A DNA stretch of 64,000 nucleotides from Diaporthe sp. PMI_573 (Eukaryota > Ascomycota > Sordariomycetes > Diaporthales > Diaporthaceae). Each line of letters starts with the position of its first letter. The stretch's first letter is position 1. The stretch lies in contig JAJTUP010000028.1 in the NCBI GenBank assembly GCA_021399435.1, forward strand, positions 744,001 to 808,000. Reading direction: 5' to 3'. Shown here in pieces: positions 31,919 through 42,758 of the stretch. The translations under genes were made by a program, and so were the position numbers. A model generated the notes under the pieces. That model did not search any database, was not told the origin of the DNA, and worked only from the letters and a program-made list of their open reading frames with translations.

Positions 31919-32373
31919 GTGAGCGGTTTCACCAGTGTCGTTCCCGTGCATTAGCCTACCTTGTCGCTAGGGCGCCGGGATAATGCAACTATTGCCGTAA
32001 ACGAGAAGCTCCTCCACCACAACGGCTGATTGTGTGGCACCTCGGGACTCCAAGGAACCTTGTGCAACTGGTTCAGCCGCGCAGTAAAGCAAAGCTGCAG
32101 GGTACTCCATCCGGAAGGGATTTGCGCTTTGGAAAGCAGAACAATGCCCAACAATTGCGGGCTGTTGTACAGGACTTCAGTGCTTTGATCGGGCAGGAGG
32201 AGGGACGAGCGACGGCGGAGGGTTATAAAGAGGATGAGTACGGAAGCCTTGCAAGGGGATTGGAGTCCTGTCTTTCTCCCCGGCTCCAAGTTTCTCTGCA
32301 GATACAAGATTTGCGTGTGCCAAGTTTCTAGACTTTTAATGCCACTTCCCTCCCCGAATCGAGTCACCGAAAC
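31919..32373. other. Upstream region of the rhodopsin-domain gene
   Basis: No gene seen; expected to hold the promoter of the following gene. Confidence 0.4.
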
Positions 32374-34001
32374 ATGTCGTCAAAGGAGACCATCGGCGCC
32401 GTGCCACCCCCACCAGGTGTTGTGCCCAACTTCGATGATCCGCCCAGCTCGGCACTGGTCAACACGGCCACTAGTATCGCCCTCGCACTCTTCTCAACAT
32501 GCTTCGTGGCATTGCGGTTTTATACCACGCTTAGTATCACCCGCATGCGAGGGACTTCAGATCGTAAGCTGCGAAAATGCCACAATTAACTGTTCAAGCC
32601 ACCTCTAACTTGTCTACCTAGTTCTGTTAGCTCTCGCCTGGGTATGTTGCCAGTTGTTGTTCCTACGGTAGCTCCTGGAAGCTAAACCCAATCCAGCTGC
32701 TAGCTGTCGCCTTTTCGGTATCGGCCTGCATTCGTCAGTATGCCCACATGCAGGCACGTCCCTACCGTCGATTCCTTGGCTTACTTGTCTGCAGTACCGC
32801 GATTCGGCTTCGGCCGCCATCTATGGGATGTCCCGTTCACGACGTTCAACGTCCACTTCATGAAGGTAGCCAACCAGACCATCGTGGCCGTCCCACTCCA
32901 ATGTCTGCAGCGCTTACTAAACCTTAGTGACTCGATAGACTGGCGCGATTGCAGGGACGTTCTTTGGAATGTCCGTCACCTTTTCCAAGCTCTCAATCTT
33001 GGCCTTCTACCTGAACATTGCCTTGGAGCCTGTCGCCAAGCGTCAAAGGGTTGCCATCTATTCCCTTGCGGTTGTCGTTTTTCTTTACGGCACCCTCACT
33101 TCCTTCGAATGGCTTTTCGCTTGCCGTCCCATGGAGAAATACTGGGATTTCACCATTACTGACGGGACTTGCATAAATTTTATAAAGATCCTGGCGTTTA
33201 ATGGTGTGATGAACGTTGTTACTGACGCAGCTATTTTGTGTTTTCCTATTTGGATACTTTGGAATTTACGTCTCCCAGTCCGGCAGAAGATCGGAGTGAT
33301 GGGAATAATGATGACCGGCGGCTTGTGAGTTGAACTGTCGCAGCGCGAGGAAGAATACTAGAACTAATCTTGCGAATAGGGTCCTCGCCGTCAGCATCGC
33401 CAGGGCAAAAATGACTATGGACAACCTCGACGGACTAGACATTACCTGGAAATCGACTCCGCTATTTATTGCGATGTATGTCAGTCGTTTGCGTTCGGGA
33501 TGCTGAACCTTTAATCTCTGACGTATAGCTCTTAGGTTGCTCGAGGTGCATATTGGGCTGGTCTGCGTCTGCCTGATATTCGGCAAGCCCTTCTTTAAGA
33601 GACATTTCCCGAAGCTTCTCGGGAGCTCTTACGGAGCTCACTCAGCTCCTTATGGTAACCGGTCGAGGCGATGGATAACACAGTCCGATGCGGATAGATA
33701 TCCGCTGCCATCGCAAGACGGAAATATGATACCCCTAGATAACACTTTTGGAATTTTAGTTTCAGGTGACTCGCGGTCACCCAACTACTTGAGACCTGGT
33801 TTTCCTGTCTTGCGTCACCCTCATTTGAACCTTTCTCAATTCGCCCACTACTGTATAGTAAACCCTACGTTTGACCCAACCTTCTTCCATTATGGCACTG
33901 ACTTGTACCATATTGAGGCATTATCCAGCCCTGGGACAGCCTTTACCGTCAAACTCAAAAACGTTGCTAGCTTCATCGATTTAAGAAGAACAAACAAATG
34001 A
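32374..34001 (+). CDS. Fungal rhodopsin-domain (SAT4/PTH11-like) integral membrane protein, seven exons
   Basis: Exons 32374-32563, 32622-32641, 32697-32733, 32795-32865, 32939-33324, 33380-33475 and 33536-34001 sum to 422 codons (421 residues). Donors are GTAAGC, GTATGT, GTCAGT, GTAGCC, GTGAGT and GTATGT; acceptors are TAG or CAG with CTAAC/CTAAA/CTGAAC branch points. The protein has seven predicted membrane helices: a helix at residues about 28-48, then LLLALA, FGFGRHLWDVP (family hallmark), KLSILAFYLNI, a helix with FLYGTLTSFEWLFACRP, GVMNVVTDAAILCFPIW and MGIMMTGG, and a hydrophilic tail. Members are plasma-membrane receptor-like proteins, some with roles in surface sensing; ligand unknown. 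The tail beyond LGSSYG is not conserved in my memory. Confidence 0.8.
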
Positions 34002-34201
34002 AACGGAGCCAACCCCGCGTACCTAGTTGTGTATCACCTGAGCAAGTATCAGCAGTGCTCTGGCCTAGGGAGCGCAACTCAACCGCAGCAGCTGTCAAAA
34101 GCGTGGCATGGCATGCAATGCAATGCACTTGTAGATACGTGGTTGCTCCACCAATTCATCTGCGCGTTGCACCTTCAATATCGTCTTGATTTTCTTGAGA
34201 C

Positions 34202-34396
34202 TATGCTTGGAACTACATATGTATTGTAGCTATCGATAGCCCAGCGGAGCTCTTTCCGCATGTAACTGCATACCATATCGAGCTTCTCACCGTCTGAGCG
34301 GGGTGATCGTCGACGTGTGTCATCGACGGGTGGTAAGGGCAGAGAGGCAGATGGGCTACCGGATGTACCCGAAGGCTTCCCGCTTTCGGGCGCCAT
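34202..34396 (-). CDS. Possible N-terminal exon of an unrecognised gene
   Basis: From ATG 34396 (minus) the frame reads MAPESGKPSGTSGSPSAS, then acidic/basic residues and LDMVCSYMRKELRWAIDSY. It looks like a coding exon, but the frame ends without a clear donor and nothing downstream continues it. Confidence 0.25.
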
Positions 34397-34798
34397 ATTC
34401 AGAATAATGTAGGAATGAATGAAATAATAATGTAGGATGTGGTGGTGATGGCCCGTGAAAGAGTTACTAAGCGACGAACGACAACCGCACCAAAAAAGTG
34501 CAAATTTGGCTCAGGCCCTTTGCGTACGTGCTACCGATTAGGACTAGCGCGCCTTGGCGCCGGACGCTCGGGCCTGAGTTTGCTGAGGTAAATCGCGCCG
34601 ATCCAGGACGAGGCACGTGACTCGGACCAGGATGAGCCACTGCGACCCCCGCAGTGGACACTCGTCCTGGCGCACAAGTTTCCATAGCTAATAACTCGCC
34701 GCTCTTAGGTCGGGCAGATGTGGATCCGTAGGCTCGCTTACATAAACCGCCAGGCATACCGCTATATATATTTGAAATTCCGAGAGATATATGCGAGG
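34397..34798. other. Intergenic region
   Basis: No gene supported. GC-rich 34510-34690 lies between AT-rich flanks and could be an LTR-like remnant. Confidence 0.35.
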
Positions 34799-34893
34799 GC
34801 TCATATTGGTAGGGTGTGAGACTAGTAATCTTAAGGTCGCGTAGAGTGTGAGACTAGTAATCTTAAGGTCGCGGGTTCGAGCCCCGCTAAGTC
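34799..34893 (+). pseudogene. tRNA-Thr(AGT) relic with 32-bp internal duplication
   Basis: A T arm GCGGGTTCGAGCCCCGC, acceptor strand CTAAGTC and a T-rich terminator just after (TTTTTT from about 34899) are intact. The anticodon arm TGAGA-CTAGTAA-TCTTA carries anticodon AGT. The arm is present twice in tandem (34814-34841 and 34846-34873, offset 32). The D arm (GCTC...GGTAGGGT) precedes the first copy, but the 5' acceptor strand that should pair with CTAAGTC is missing. A 32-nt duplication at this place mimics an intron at position 37/38, yet without the acceptor stem the gene should be dead. Confidence 0.75.
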
Positions 34894-35309
34894 AACCTTT
34901 TTTCTCCCTTTTTTTTGCCCTGCCTTCAGCTAATTCTTCAAGCAGATTCGTGAGCCGCTTTAGCGGCGCTCGGGAATTCCGGTCTCTCAGGCCCTCTGGG
35001 AGCCATTACCCCTTTAGGGAAGGCGTCGCGCTGTTAAGCGCGCCCAGTGGGTCTGAGTGCCTGAGGTAAACCGGTTCTCCCACCAAGCCGCTGTGTGACT
35101 TTATTTCCGGGGGGCCTTCTCCACAATCCCGGCCCAATCAGTTTCCAGAGCAACGGCCATCCTCGTAAGCAGATGGGCACGGTAAGCTAGAACAACACTA
35201 AAATGCGACCAAACCGTCTCTCAGCAATGCACTCCACAGGCTACTATTCTCTTGATCAATCAATGCATTCCTAACATACTCACAACGTTCGGCACCTACT
35301 ACCCTAATA
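34894..35309. other. Upstream region of the nuclease-kinase gene
   Basis: No gene supported; GC-rich 34950-35100. Confidence 0.35.
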
Positions 35310-37760
35310 ATGGAAGGAAACAGGGTGGCAGAGCTTGAGCGACGCTTGCGAGAGGCGGAGCAACGCGCCGAGGAAGCAGAGCGAGAGAGGCAGGAAGAGC
35401 GCCAACGCGCCGAGGAAGCAGAGCGAGAGAGGCAGGAAGAGCGCCAACGAGCCGAGAAAGCAGAGCGAGAGAGAGAAGTGGAGCGAGAGCGAGCCGAGCT
35501 ATCCGAGAAACAGACACGGCCAACCACCCTTGACGAGTACATTACCGCTTGCCATACATCAGTATTCTCCCGATTTTCTGTCGAAACGGATCCGAAATTC
35601 ACATCCAAGGGCCCTATAACGAATCCCCGAAACAAGTGGTGCCCTACCAAAATCCAGCCATGGTCCGATTTCCTCCACAACCAAAGGATCATATTCGGTA
35701 CGCTCAACAGTACCTTCCCTTCCGAAACACGTGTCTTCGAGAATAGGAACTTTCTAGAGGGGCTAGGAGAGAGGATATCGAGACGCAAGATTGCCGACGA
35801 GAAGACGCTGGAATATTTCCTCCATAATAGCGTGGAAGACCCGGTTCGGAATATTATCGAGCAGCTGAAAAATGTCCCAGAGGCATCCAGCGCCTTCGAC
35901 ATCGGCAACGGCATCATCTTCGAAAACCATCCTCATGCGATTAGTGACGTTGCCGAGGAAGTGGTGGATAGAGAAACGCCATCAACGCCGCCACAAACGC
36001 CCAACCAGCGACACGACCCCCATCAGCTACGCGCCGATCAAATCTGCATCTACCGATCCGACAATACACAATCATCAAGACGCACCATGCTCTACATCTC
36101 CGAATACAAACCGCCTCACAAGTTGACGGCTTCTCATCTACGTCTCGGTCTCCGTCCCATAGATATTTACAAGGAGGTTGTCAACCGGAAGACAATCCCA
36201 ACTTCGGTCGATCCAGCTGCTCGATTTCAATACTTCGCAGAAAGGTTGACAGCGTCTGCCATCACACAAACGTATCACTACATGATCGAGGGCGGTCTTG
36301 AGTACAGTCTTCTGACTACAGGTGAGACGATTGTATTTCTCACGATCGATTGGGATGATCCTGGCACGCTCTACTACCACCTGGCCGAGCCTGGCCCCGA
36401 GGCGGCGGCGCACTCAGATCAGTTGCATCTCTGCACGGCCGTAGGTCAATACTTGGCTTTCACCCTCCTGGTCCTAGAAACACGGGGTGAGCATGGGCAG
36501 GAGGAACGACGGAGAGCAACACAGACTCTACATACTTGGGCGGAAGACTTTGAAACGACAGTGCGGTCCGTACCCGACAGTGAACGAACTGCGTCATCGG
36601 ATGCTTCGTTTATTCCTGAGCCTACAACGTATCAAAACGTCGACCGGTCACCCATCGTCAAACGCCTAAGGAGGCGCTTCTTCATTCAATACCAGTGTAG
36701 TGACAGCTTGTCCAAGGTAGACAATCACCCAGAGTCGTCAGATGATGATGAATCGTCTTCAAAGCCACCAGAAACGCCGACCCCAAGTGCAGGGAATGCT
36801 GGACCTCGAAGGAGCCAGCGGATCCTCGCGCGACGGCCGCGAGGAGGCGGAAGCCAAAGGGGAGGCAAAGGGGCGGATGATGCTGGAGTCGGGCCCGAGG
36901 CAGAAACCGGTGCGATCTCTCAACGAGACAGTCCCTACTGCACGCAAAAATGTCTGCTTGGCCTGGTCAAGGGACAAAAGCTGGACCCAACATGCCCAAA
37001 TGTGGGTCGTCACCGAAGGCATGGTGATTACCATCCTGTGGATCACACGCAGTGGCTCAGTATGCTTCATCAGCAGCTCAAACAATCACTTGATGACGGC
37101 ATCACGCCGCTGGGGCATGGTGGCGCACGCGGGGTCCTGTTCAAAGTGACGTTGCTTGCATACGGCTACACTTTCGTCAGTAAAGGCACGGTGCGGGCCT
37201 TCATCCCCGATCTTGAGCACGAGGCGGACGTGTACAAACGTCTTCTCCCAGCCCAAGGTAGAAACGTGCCAGTATTTCTAGGGGCTATCGATCTTCGTCA
37301 GATGCAGAAAATCTACTACTACGACCACCGAGTGTATGTGGTATACATGACATTACTATCATGGGGAGGATGCAGCATCTCGGAAGCAAAGGCGGCAGGA
37401 TTCCCGAATGAGAAGCTACGCGCACTGGCCATTCAGTCACTGCAAGCTATTCATCGACAACGCGTTCGCCACACAGATGTGCGGGATGCGAACATGCTGT
37501 TCAACGAGGGGACTGGTGTCATGATAATTGACTTTGAGCGGGCCGAGATGCTCGATCTGCAGCGCCAACCACTAGCTCCGATCATACCAAACAAACGGGC
37601 ATGGGCGGGGAAGGGTAGAAACGGGAAACAGGTGAGAAAAATTACTATTGGTGGGCACGGGTTTTGCAATGAAGTTGGGGAGCTAGAAGCAATATTTGCT
37701 CAGAAACACACAGCTAGCGAGCGTTCTAGAGAGGTTCAGAGAATCTCACGCTGGACGTAG
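35310..37760 (+). CDS. Coiled coil / PD-(D/E)XK nuclease-like / kinase-like fusion protein
   Basis: Intact single-exon ORF, 816 residues, ATG start. Residues 5-65 are a charged coiled coil with a perfect-looking 14-residue repeat (ERQRAEEAERERQE). Residues about 70-440 form a globular region with RADQICIYR then YISEYKPPHKL: Asp about 243 and Glu-x-Lys at 265-267 match the spacing of PD-(D/E)XK nucleases. A disordered linker with basic patches (RRSQRILARRPRGG) follows at about 470-535. The C-terminal part has a Cys/His cluster (YCTQKC ... CPNVGRH), GGARGVLFKVTLLAYGY, then HTDVRDANML (721-730) and DFERA (741-745), matching the catalytic loop and metal site of kinase-like folds (HxDxxxxN and Asp). 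Fungal genomes hold many copies of this kinase-like module. A role in DNA or nucleic-acid conflict, like Crinkler-type nuclease-kinase proteins, is inference. Nuclear location is suggested by the basic linker. Confidence 0.75.
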   Translation: MEGNRVAELERRLREAEQRAEEAERERQEERQRAEEAERERQEERQRAEKAEREREVERERAELSEKQTRPTTLDEYITACHTSVFSRFSVETDPKFTSKGPITNPRNKWCPTKIQPWSDFLHNQRIIFGTLNSTFPSETRVFENRNFLEGLGERISRRKIADEKTLEYFLHNSVEDPVRNIIEQLKNVPEASSAFDIGNGIIFENHPHAISDVAEEVVDRETPSTPPQTPNQRHDPHQLRADQICIYRSDNTQSSRRTMLYISEYKPPHKLTASHLRLGLRPIDIYKEVVNRKTIPTSVDPAARFQYFAERLTASAITQTYHYMIEGGLEYSLLTTGETIVFLTIDWDDPGTLYYHLAEPGPEAAAHSDQLHLCTAVGQYLAFTLLVLETRGEHGQEERRRATQTLHTWAEDFETTVRSVPDSERTASSDASFIPEPTTYQNVDRSPIVKRLRRRFFIQYQCSDSLSKVDNHPESSDDDESSSKPPETPTPSAGNAGPRRSQRILARRPRGGGSQRGGKGADDAGVGPEAETGAISQRDSPYCTQKCLLGLVKGQKLDPTCPNVGRHRRHGDYHPVDHTQWLSMLHQQLKQSLDDGITPLGHGGARGVLFKVTLLAYGYTFVSKGTVRAFIPDLEHEADVYKRLLPAQGRNVPVFLGAIDLRQMQKIYYYDHRVYVVYMTLLSWGGCSISEAKAAGFPNEKLRALAIQSLQAIHRQRVRHTDVRDANMLFNEGTGVMIIDFERAEMLDLQRQPLAPIIPNKRAWAGKGRNGKQVRKITIGGHGFCNEVGELEAIFAQKHTASERSREVQRISRWT

Positions 37761-37986
37761 AGATTCCACCTAGCTAGTTAGGACGATCAGAGGCATATAG
37801 GGCTGAAGCGTAATTGATTTTACTGCCAATCACATGCACTTGCTTACAGGATTCATTGACTTAAATGGCCGGGGAGAACTAGTTCAAGTCTTGCTATATT
37901 TCTCCACGGCAACCCCGTACTAGGGACGTCCATATCAGCCAACAGGGATTGGCCAATTAGAGCGCGTGTTCCCCAGTTTCTCCGCC

Positions 37987-38490
37987 TTAAGGCTGTGTTC
38001 CTGATTGGTGGAATAGCGAGGTAAAGCCGACATATTTCGGTCTCCCTTTCCAAGCTGCACCCTGGTTCAAGCGCAAAGCGGCAAGGACGGGCCGGAAGCA
38101 ATCGATTGGCCGTCGATGTGTGTCGAAGTTGGGTTGCCAGGGGAGAAGGAGACCGAGGCTCAATTGTCGACTTGGAGTCAGCCCTATCTCCGAGTCTCCG
38201 TCTGTTGGACGAGGACTCCGATGCGAACTGTCTGAAAGCCGATAACCCACTGTTGACATTGCCATGTAGAGCAACCACTGTGGGAGCATTAGCCTCCCGT
38301 AGAACCCGGTAGCCGACAGTCCAAGCACAAGAGCTGAGACCAAAATGAGAAACAATCCCAGAAGCCACAAATGATCACCTGTGCGTTTCGGTACCCTCTT
38401 CGATGATATGCCTCGACAAGCGAAAAGGATGACTCCAATAGCTGCAGCCTGGGATGTGAATGCTGTGATATATTGCACTATGACAGCCAT
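37987..38490 (-). CDS. Small multi-pass membrane protein, hypothetical
   Basis: Minus strand from ATG 38490, 167 residues. Three hydrophobic segments are visible: AFTSQAAAIGVILFACRG, HLWLLGLFLILVSALVLG, and LPQWLLYMAMSTVGY. The second half is hydrophilic and may be read-through of an unrecognised intron. No family recognised. Confidence 0.4.
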   Translation of the reverse strand: MAVIVQYITAFTSQAAAIGVILFACRGISSKRVPKRTGDHLWLLGLFLILVSALVLGLSATGFYGRLMLPQWLLYMAMSTVGYRLSDSSHRSPRPTDGDSEIGLTPSRQLSLGLLLPWQPNFDTHRRPIDCFRPVLAALRLNQGAAWKGRPKYVGFTSLFHQSGTQP

Positions 38491-38973
38491 GATAGTCTCC
38501 TAGATCTACTAAAAAAGGCAAGATAGGTAGTTCCGCCAGGTGCTAGGAGCAGTGTTACTATAAGTATAGCATTACAGGTATATCTCAAAAAGTAAATGTT
38601 GCTGTTAATATAGGTTACCTATAGAGGTGTATGGCACGTTGCAGGCAACTGCAAATAGGTTGCTGGGAGGCAAACAACGGAACATAAAATTGCAAATACA
38701 ACATTCCGCAGTAGAACATCTTTGGCTGGCTCGACTTTCAACATCGACAAGCTCAAAATCCACCATGACCTTTTGAAACGTACCCACAGGACTCTAAATT
38801 CGGTCTCAAGTGTTTGATGGCCGCATATTACGAATCGGCGGTATTGCTACTTTTGGTGGAATCGATAGGCGCATTTCGGTCTGAAATGGTGGTGATTATA
38901 ATTATAAGCGATAGTCGATAAGATGGGAAATTTCATGACTTACTGCTAAAGGGCTGTCCATTGCAGTTGGCTT
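38491..38973. other. AT-rich intergenic region
   Basis: Nothing recognised. Confidence 0.4.
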
Positions 38974-40440
38974 TTACTGAATATCCTGTCCGTCTTCCCT
39001 CGGGGCTTTCCCGATCTCCGGCGGTGGCAGTTCAAATACGCCGCCCTGTCGCCGCAGCCTTTTCTCTAGAATCAACGGCAAGAATGATGAACGTGGATCA
39101 AACGCTGCAGGCTTAGCAGATTGATTGTTGAAACTAAGAGGTTTTTGTTGAGCTTGATTGTATATTTCACTATCCGCAGTCTCTGACACACAGATCGTAG
39201 AATAATCACTCTCTGACCTTTGGTCAATGTCCACAGGATGTCTTGTATTGATACCCTCTTTGCCCCATATATGTTTGATGGGTTGATTAGAAACATGGAC
39301 AAAATTTCCGTAGTCTTCTTCGGCTGGATCTGATTCTGATATTTTCAAAAATTGCCCGAAAGTATTAGCCATCACCAAAATGTGCGACAGAGTATCTGCT
39401 GGGATAGAAGGGTGTTCAATCTGGTTCTCCACCTCTTCGGACTGCAGACGTATGCACGCGCTCAGATAAGGCTTACCTGCCCTCCATACTGGGCAGTTCA
39501 CATCATGCTGAGTATTTTCATTTGTGACAGCTTGATCTGGATCCGCCTGAACTCTATCTCGTACCACTAGCTTGAGGGTCCGAAATCCAAGATCATATGC
39601 TCTTTGTTGAAATCGCTGTACAGCGCTGCGTTGAACTTGTCCCACTAATCGACGGCCGTCCTTGCCACAAAGCGGGGATTCGTAGCTAAGTTCCGCGAAG
39701 TTTTGCAGTGCGAATACAAGCAGTCTTGTGTATGCCGTGTAAAATGTGTGTTTGCCCGGATGATCGTGTGTATAGTGACACTCATCTCCGCTCTCGCAAA
39801 TATGTCCCTCGCTTGGCTGAAAATGCCTGTTGAGCACATTTCTCAGTGTCGGCTGGTTTCTGCGTCGGGATCGATCTGGCGCGACAAATTTCCAGATGGC
39901 CCTAACTGCGGGTGAGAAATACAGCATATCCCTGTGAAGTGTCTCGATACTGGAAATACGCCGCCTGACTGCGCACACGCCTTGCTCTAGACATAGGCGT
40001 TCTCCTGTGTCCGTAATATCTGTGAAAACCATGTTTGAGCTAAACAAGTCCCGAATCGCGGCAAGGTGGCCAAAATTGTATAATGTCATCATTTCGCTTC
40101 GATAAGTATTTCTGAAGCGGCTAAAGTTCTGTCCAGTCAATCCCTCTATGCCCAGGCTCAGTGATCTTATTGGATTGGATTGGAGCTGGATCCGAGGGTC
40201 GATCCAATCCAGTCCAGGGGCGAAGGCATGCTGCCTCCTGGATATCCAGAACTGATCCAGATCATATTTTTACCCTTTTGGGACGATTAGTAAGCCGCTG
40301 AATAAACGTCGAGGATATATGATGTAGAACAAGATGTCACATCCAACAGACCAAAACGTCATACAATTGATCAACCGGAAGGAAAATCTTCCAGTCAGGG
40401 GTTGGTATCAGCTACCTTCTGTTTCCCAAAATGCAAGTTC
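38974..40440 (-). pseudogene. DUF3723-like fungal protein, decayed
   Basis: The main minus-strand frame (40266-38974) includes SLSLGIEGLTGQNFSRFRNT, GVCAVRRRISSIETLHRDML, FYTAYTRLLVFALQNFAEL and RFQQRAYDLGFRT. The last three blocks resemble the pattern of fungal DUF3723 proteins (SLHTF...YLEP, LWLFALRHFPEM, RLA.LGF). Upstream the frame changes across a run of five A (40267-40271) and then meets TGA at 40337-40339, while coding likeness (PTPDWKIFLPVDQLYDVL) continues to about 40440. No ATG in frame at the 5' end. DUF3723 genes are common cargo of giant fungal Starship elements, but no tyrosine recombinase is visible here. Family assignment is tentative. Confidence 0.45.
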
Positions 40441-40597
40441 AACACAACGGTCCTGGCGGCCGTATTGACCTTATGAATAAGAAACCGACCTCTTTTCAGT
40501 CGTCAGAGAGAAAAAATAAAGAGCCTTTATCCTACGATCCGGATCCATCAGAAATTGCGACACAAGATCCCATGATACTAGCTAAACCCTGAGCCCA

Positions 40598-41040
40598 TTA
40601 AGTATGCTCACCAGCAGTGTTCTCCAATATATTTGACTCCTCACTACCGTCATCTCCACCGCCATCTTCTTCCCCTGCCGCACCCCGCCCACTAGTCCCA
40701 GCCTCACCCTTTGCTTCGTCTTCCATCAAGCCGATACTGGAGTTATCAAATACCTTCCGCTCTGGGCGTCCATACCAAGCCCGTAGGCACTCGCTGGCTT
40801 CGATTACGTCCATCCGAAGTCGTGAACGACGATCCGTAAGGAGGAGCTTGGCACTGCTAAATAAGCGCTCACACTCATCCGACATGGGAGGCACGGCCAA
40901 CACGTCCAGCGCCATACGAGCTAGGTCCGTCTGCGAGTGGTAGCGCTCATTCCAGTACTGAATGGGATCGAACTCACTGAATGATCCGACGAAAAAGCCT
41001 GGCGCCTCAGTTGAGCACTTCCAGTGTCCCTCGGCGTTTT
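40598..41040 (-). pseudogene. hAT transposase C-terminal fragment (hATC domain)
   Basis: Minus frame: FDPIQYWNERY, ARMALDVLAVPPMSDECERL, FSSAK, ECLRAWYG, then an acidic Gly-rich tail. This is the hAT dimerisation domain; the catalytic part is absent. It ends against a plus-strand gene fragment at about 41050. Confidence 0.8.
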
Positions 41041-41055
41041 ATGACTGATCTGGAT

Positions 41056-41560
41056 TGCCATCTCTCCCATTATTGGACTACAGCTTCCACTCGGCGGGAT
41101 TCGACAGGGCTGCGTTTACCCCTTATAGCACAGCCGCATCCCACCAGTCCACGGGTGCACTATTGGAGCATCAAATCCCACCCCATGCGGTTTACTCGAC
41201 CTGGCAGCCACTTCTGAATCCTGGTTTATATGGCGTCGATGCTATGCATGGAAACAATTATCATACCTTCCTAGGGAGCACGGGCTCAAACGTATCCACT
41301 CTCGAGGCGGCAAAACAGCAGACGACGCCGGCCTCAAATTGCGTAGCCTACAAGAAAGAAAAGCCGCGAGCGGAGAGTTTAGCGTATCATAAAGCGGCTG
41401 CGAAGAAGCGCTCGAGAGACCTTCATGAAGTGTCAGGCTCGACATATGAAGCAGGGATCAGCAAGAAGTCTAGAGATGTAAGTTTGTTCAACACGAGATA
41501 TTGTACTCGCTGACCACCATATTGCAAGCCGCGTCTCCCCGTTCTCAAACCCCGACCAGA
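41056..41560 (+). pseudogene. Unrecognised gene fragment, two exons possible
   Basis: Plus-strand frame LPSLPLLDYSFHSAGFDRAA ... KKRSRDLHEVSG ... GISKKSRD then a GTAAGT donor at 41480, CTGAC branch point and AAG at about 41528, leading to a short tail and stop (41558-41560). No ATG; truncated at the hAT junction. Ser/Tyr-rich with basic patches, like a transcription-factor linker; not identified. Confidence 0.3.
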
Positions 41561-42319
41561 GTAGTAAAGTAGGTTAAAAGGTACCAGAATTCTGGACTCG
41601 ATGTGGTGATAGCAATGAAAAAAGCTTGTACTTTCCTAGGACTGGTTCTTGTAATGCTATCAATCTTCTTGCCTGGTATGTGAGGCGCATACGAATCTGT
41701 TGGAAGCCAGACTACGCTAATAGGCAAATGGAGACATTGGGATGCTACAAAGGTACTGCTGTTAATTTATACTTAATATTGCTCACGACCAGTCTTGGCA
41801 CGTCTCGTATAGCGAGGACGATAATATCTACTCTTGAGAGATATTCTGGACAATCTGGGTACTGAGACATTTCTACAGCTTTTAATTACAAGGGGTTGGG
41901 CTGTGGTATGGGACAAGGAGTTAGATTAAAATCTCAAGGGATTTTCTCGCTTAGGAATCGTTTTGTTATTAATGTCGGTATCTTTATCTGGTATTGGGTT
42001 TTATTAGTGGAAACTGTCGAGATTGAACCCAGCTAATTAAATTTCGAATTATAAAATTGGAACAGGTCTAATATATCATCGACCTAGGTCTAACGTGGCT
42101 GTACCAGATAGCTTCGTCGCTGGTGTAGAGAATTCTGCCCGCTTGAGGTTTTGAGATTTGGAGATTGGAGGAATGAATTTGAATTATGAATTCTCTTCTC
42201 TACTCTTGTTGTAAGCCTCTCCCCGTTTTACGGGAGAAAACTTATACCCAGGCAGTGATCTTCCCTTCTTTGAATTCCTGGATTTCCCGACAAGCCGTAA
42301 TTGATATTTACTTGGCAGA
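41561..42319. other. AT-rich region without genes
   Basis: Likely repeat-derived; no feature recognised. Confidence 0.4.
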
Positions 42320-42758
42320 ATGTCTAGTGATTGGGAAGAGACTGTGAGCGGAGATGAAGACGATAAAGACGAATGCGACAAGAAAGAGAGACAATTTCGA
42401 ACAACGCTCTTTAACTACATCGACAACATCGAAGCGGCAGGATCTCTGGCAACTAGCGGTGTTATTTATAAATATCCGAACCCCGGAATCTGTGTGGATG
42501 GAGGCGAGCTTACACGGCTGCCTCTGTCTGCAGAAGACGTTAGAACCCTCATTGATCGGAGTAGTAAGGCACCCTTTTCTAAGAATATAGAACCCTCGAT
42601 GGGTGAGACAGTAAGAAAGATATGCGAAATTAGTGCAGAGAATATTAACTTTTAGAACCCCCGATGGTCTGACTTTGTTACTGTAGGAATAGGACAATTT
42701 GGTGAGATACTCTCTTTTGGTCCCTTTTCGGATCGCCTTTCCAACCTGCTGTAGCATC
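42320..42758 (+). pseudogene. N-terminal fragment of a fungal 2OG-Fe(II) oxygenase-like protein
   Basis: From ATG 42320: acidic start (SDWEETVSGDEDDKDE), then YPNPGICVDGGELTRLPLSA, VRTLIDRSSKAPFSK and VRKICEISAENINF, TAG, NPRW. A frequent fungal protein family, as I recall it, has the order ATSG...NPGL.V...I.LPLS...A..LI..S..APFGKG...V..TVR..WEI....V.FRNP.W before a prolyl-4-hydroxylase-like domain. Here Arg is replaced by a stop at 42653-42655 and the iron-binding domain is missing. Confidence 0.5.

Noticed and set aside
28889..31926. 8-bp target duplication around the intact hAT
   Set aside because: Flanks CATGGCAG and GTGAGCGG do not match.
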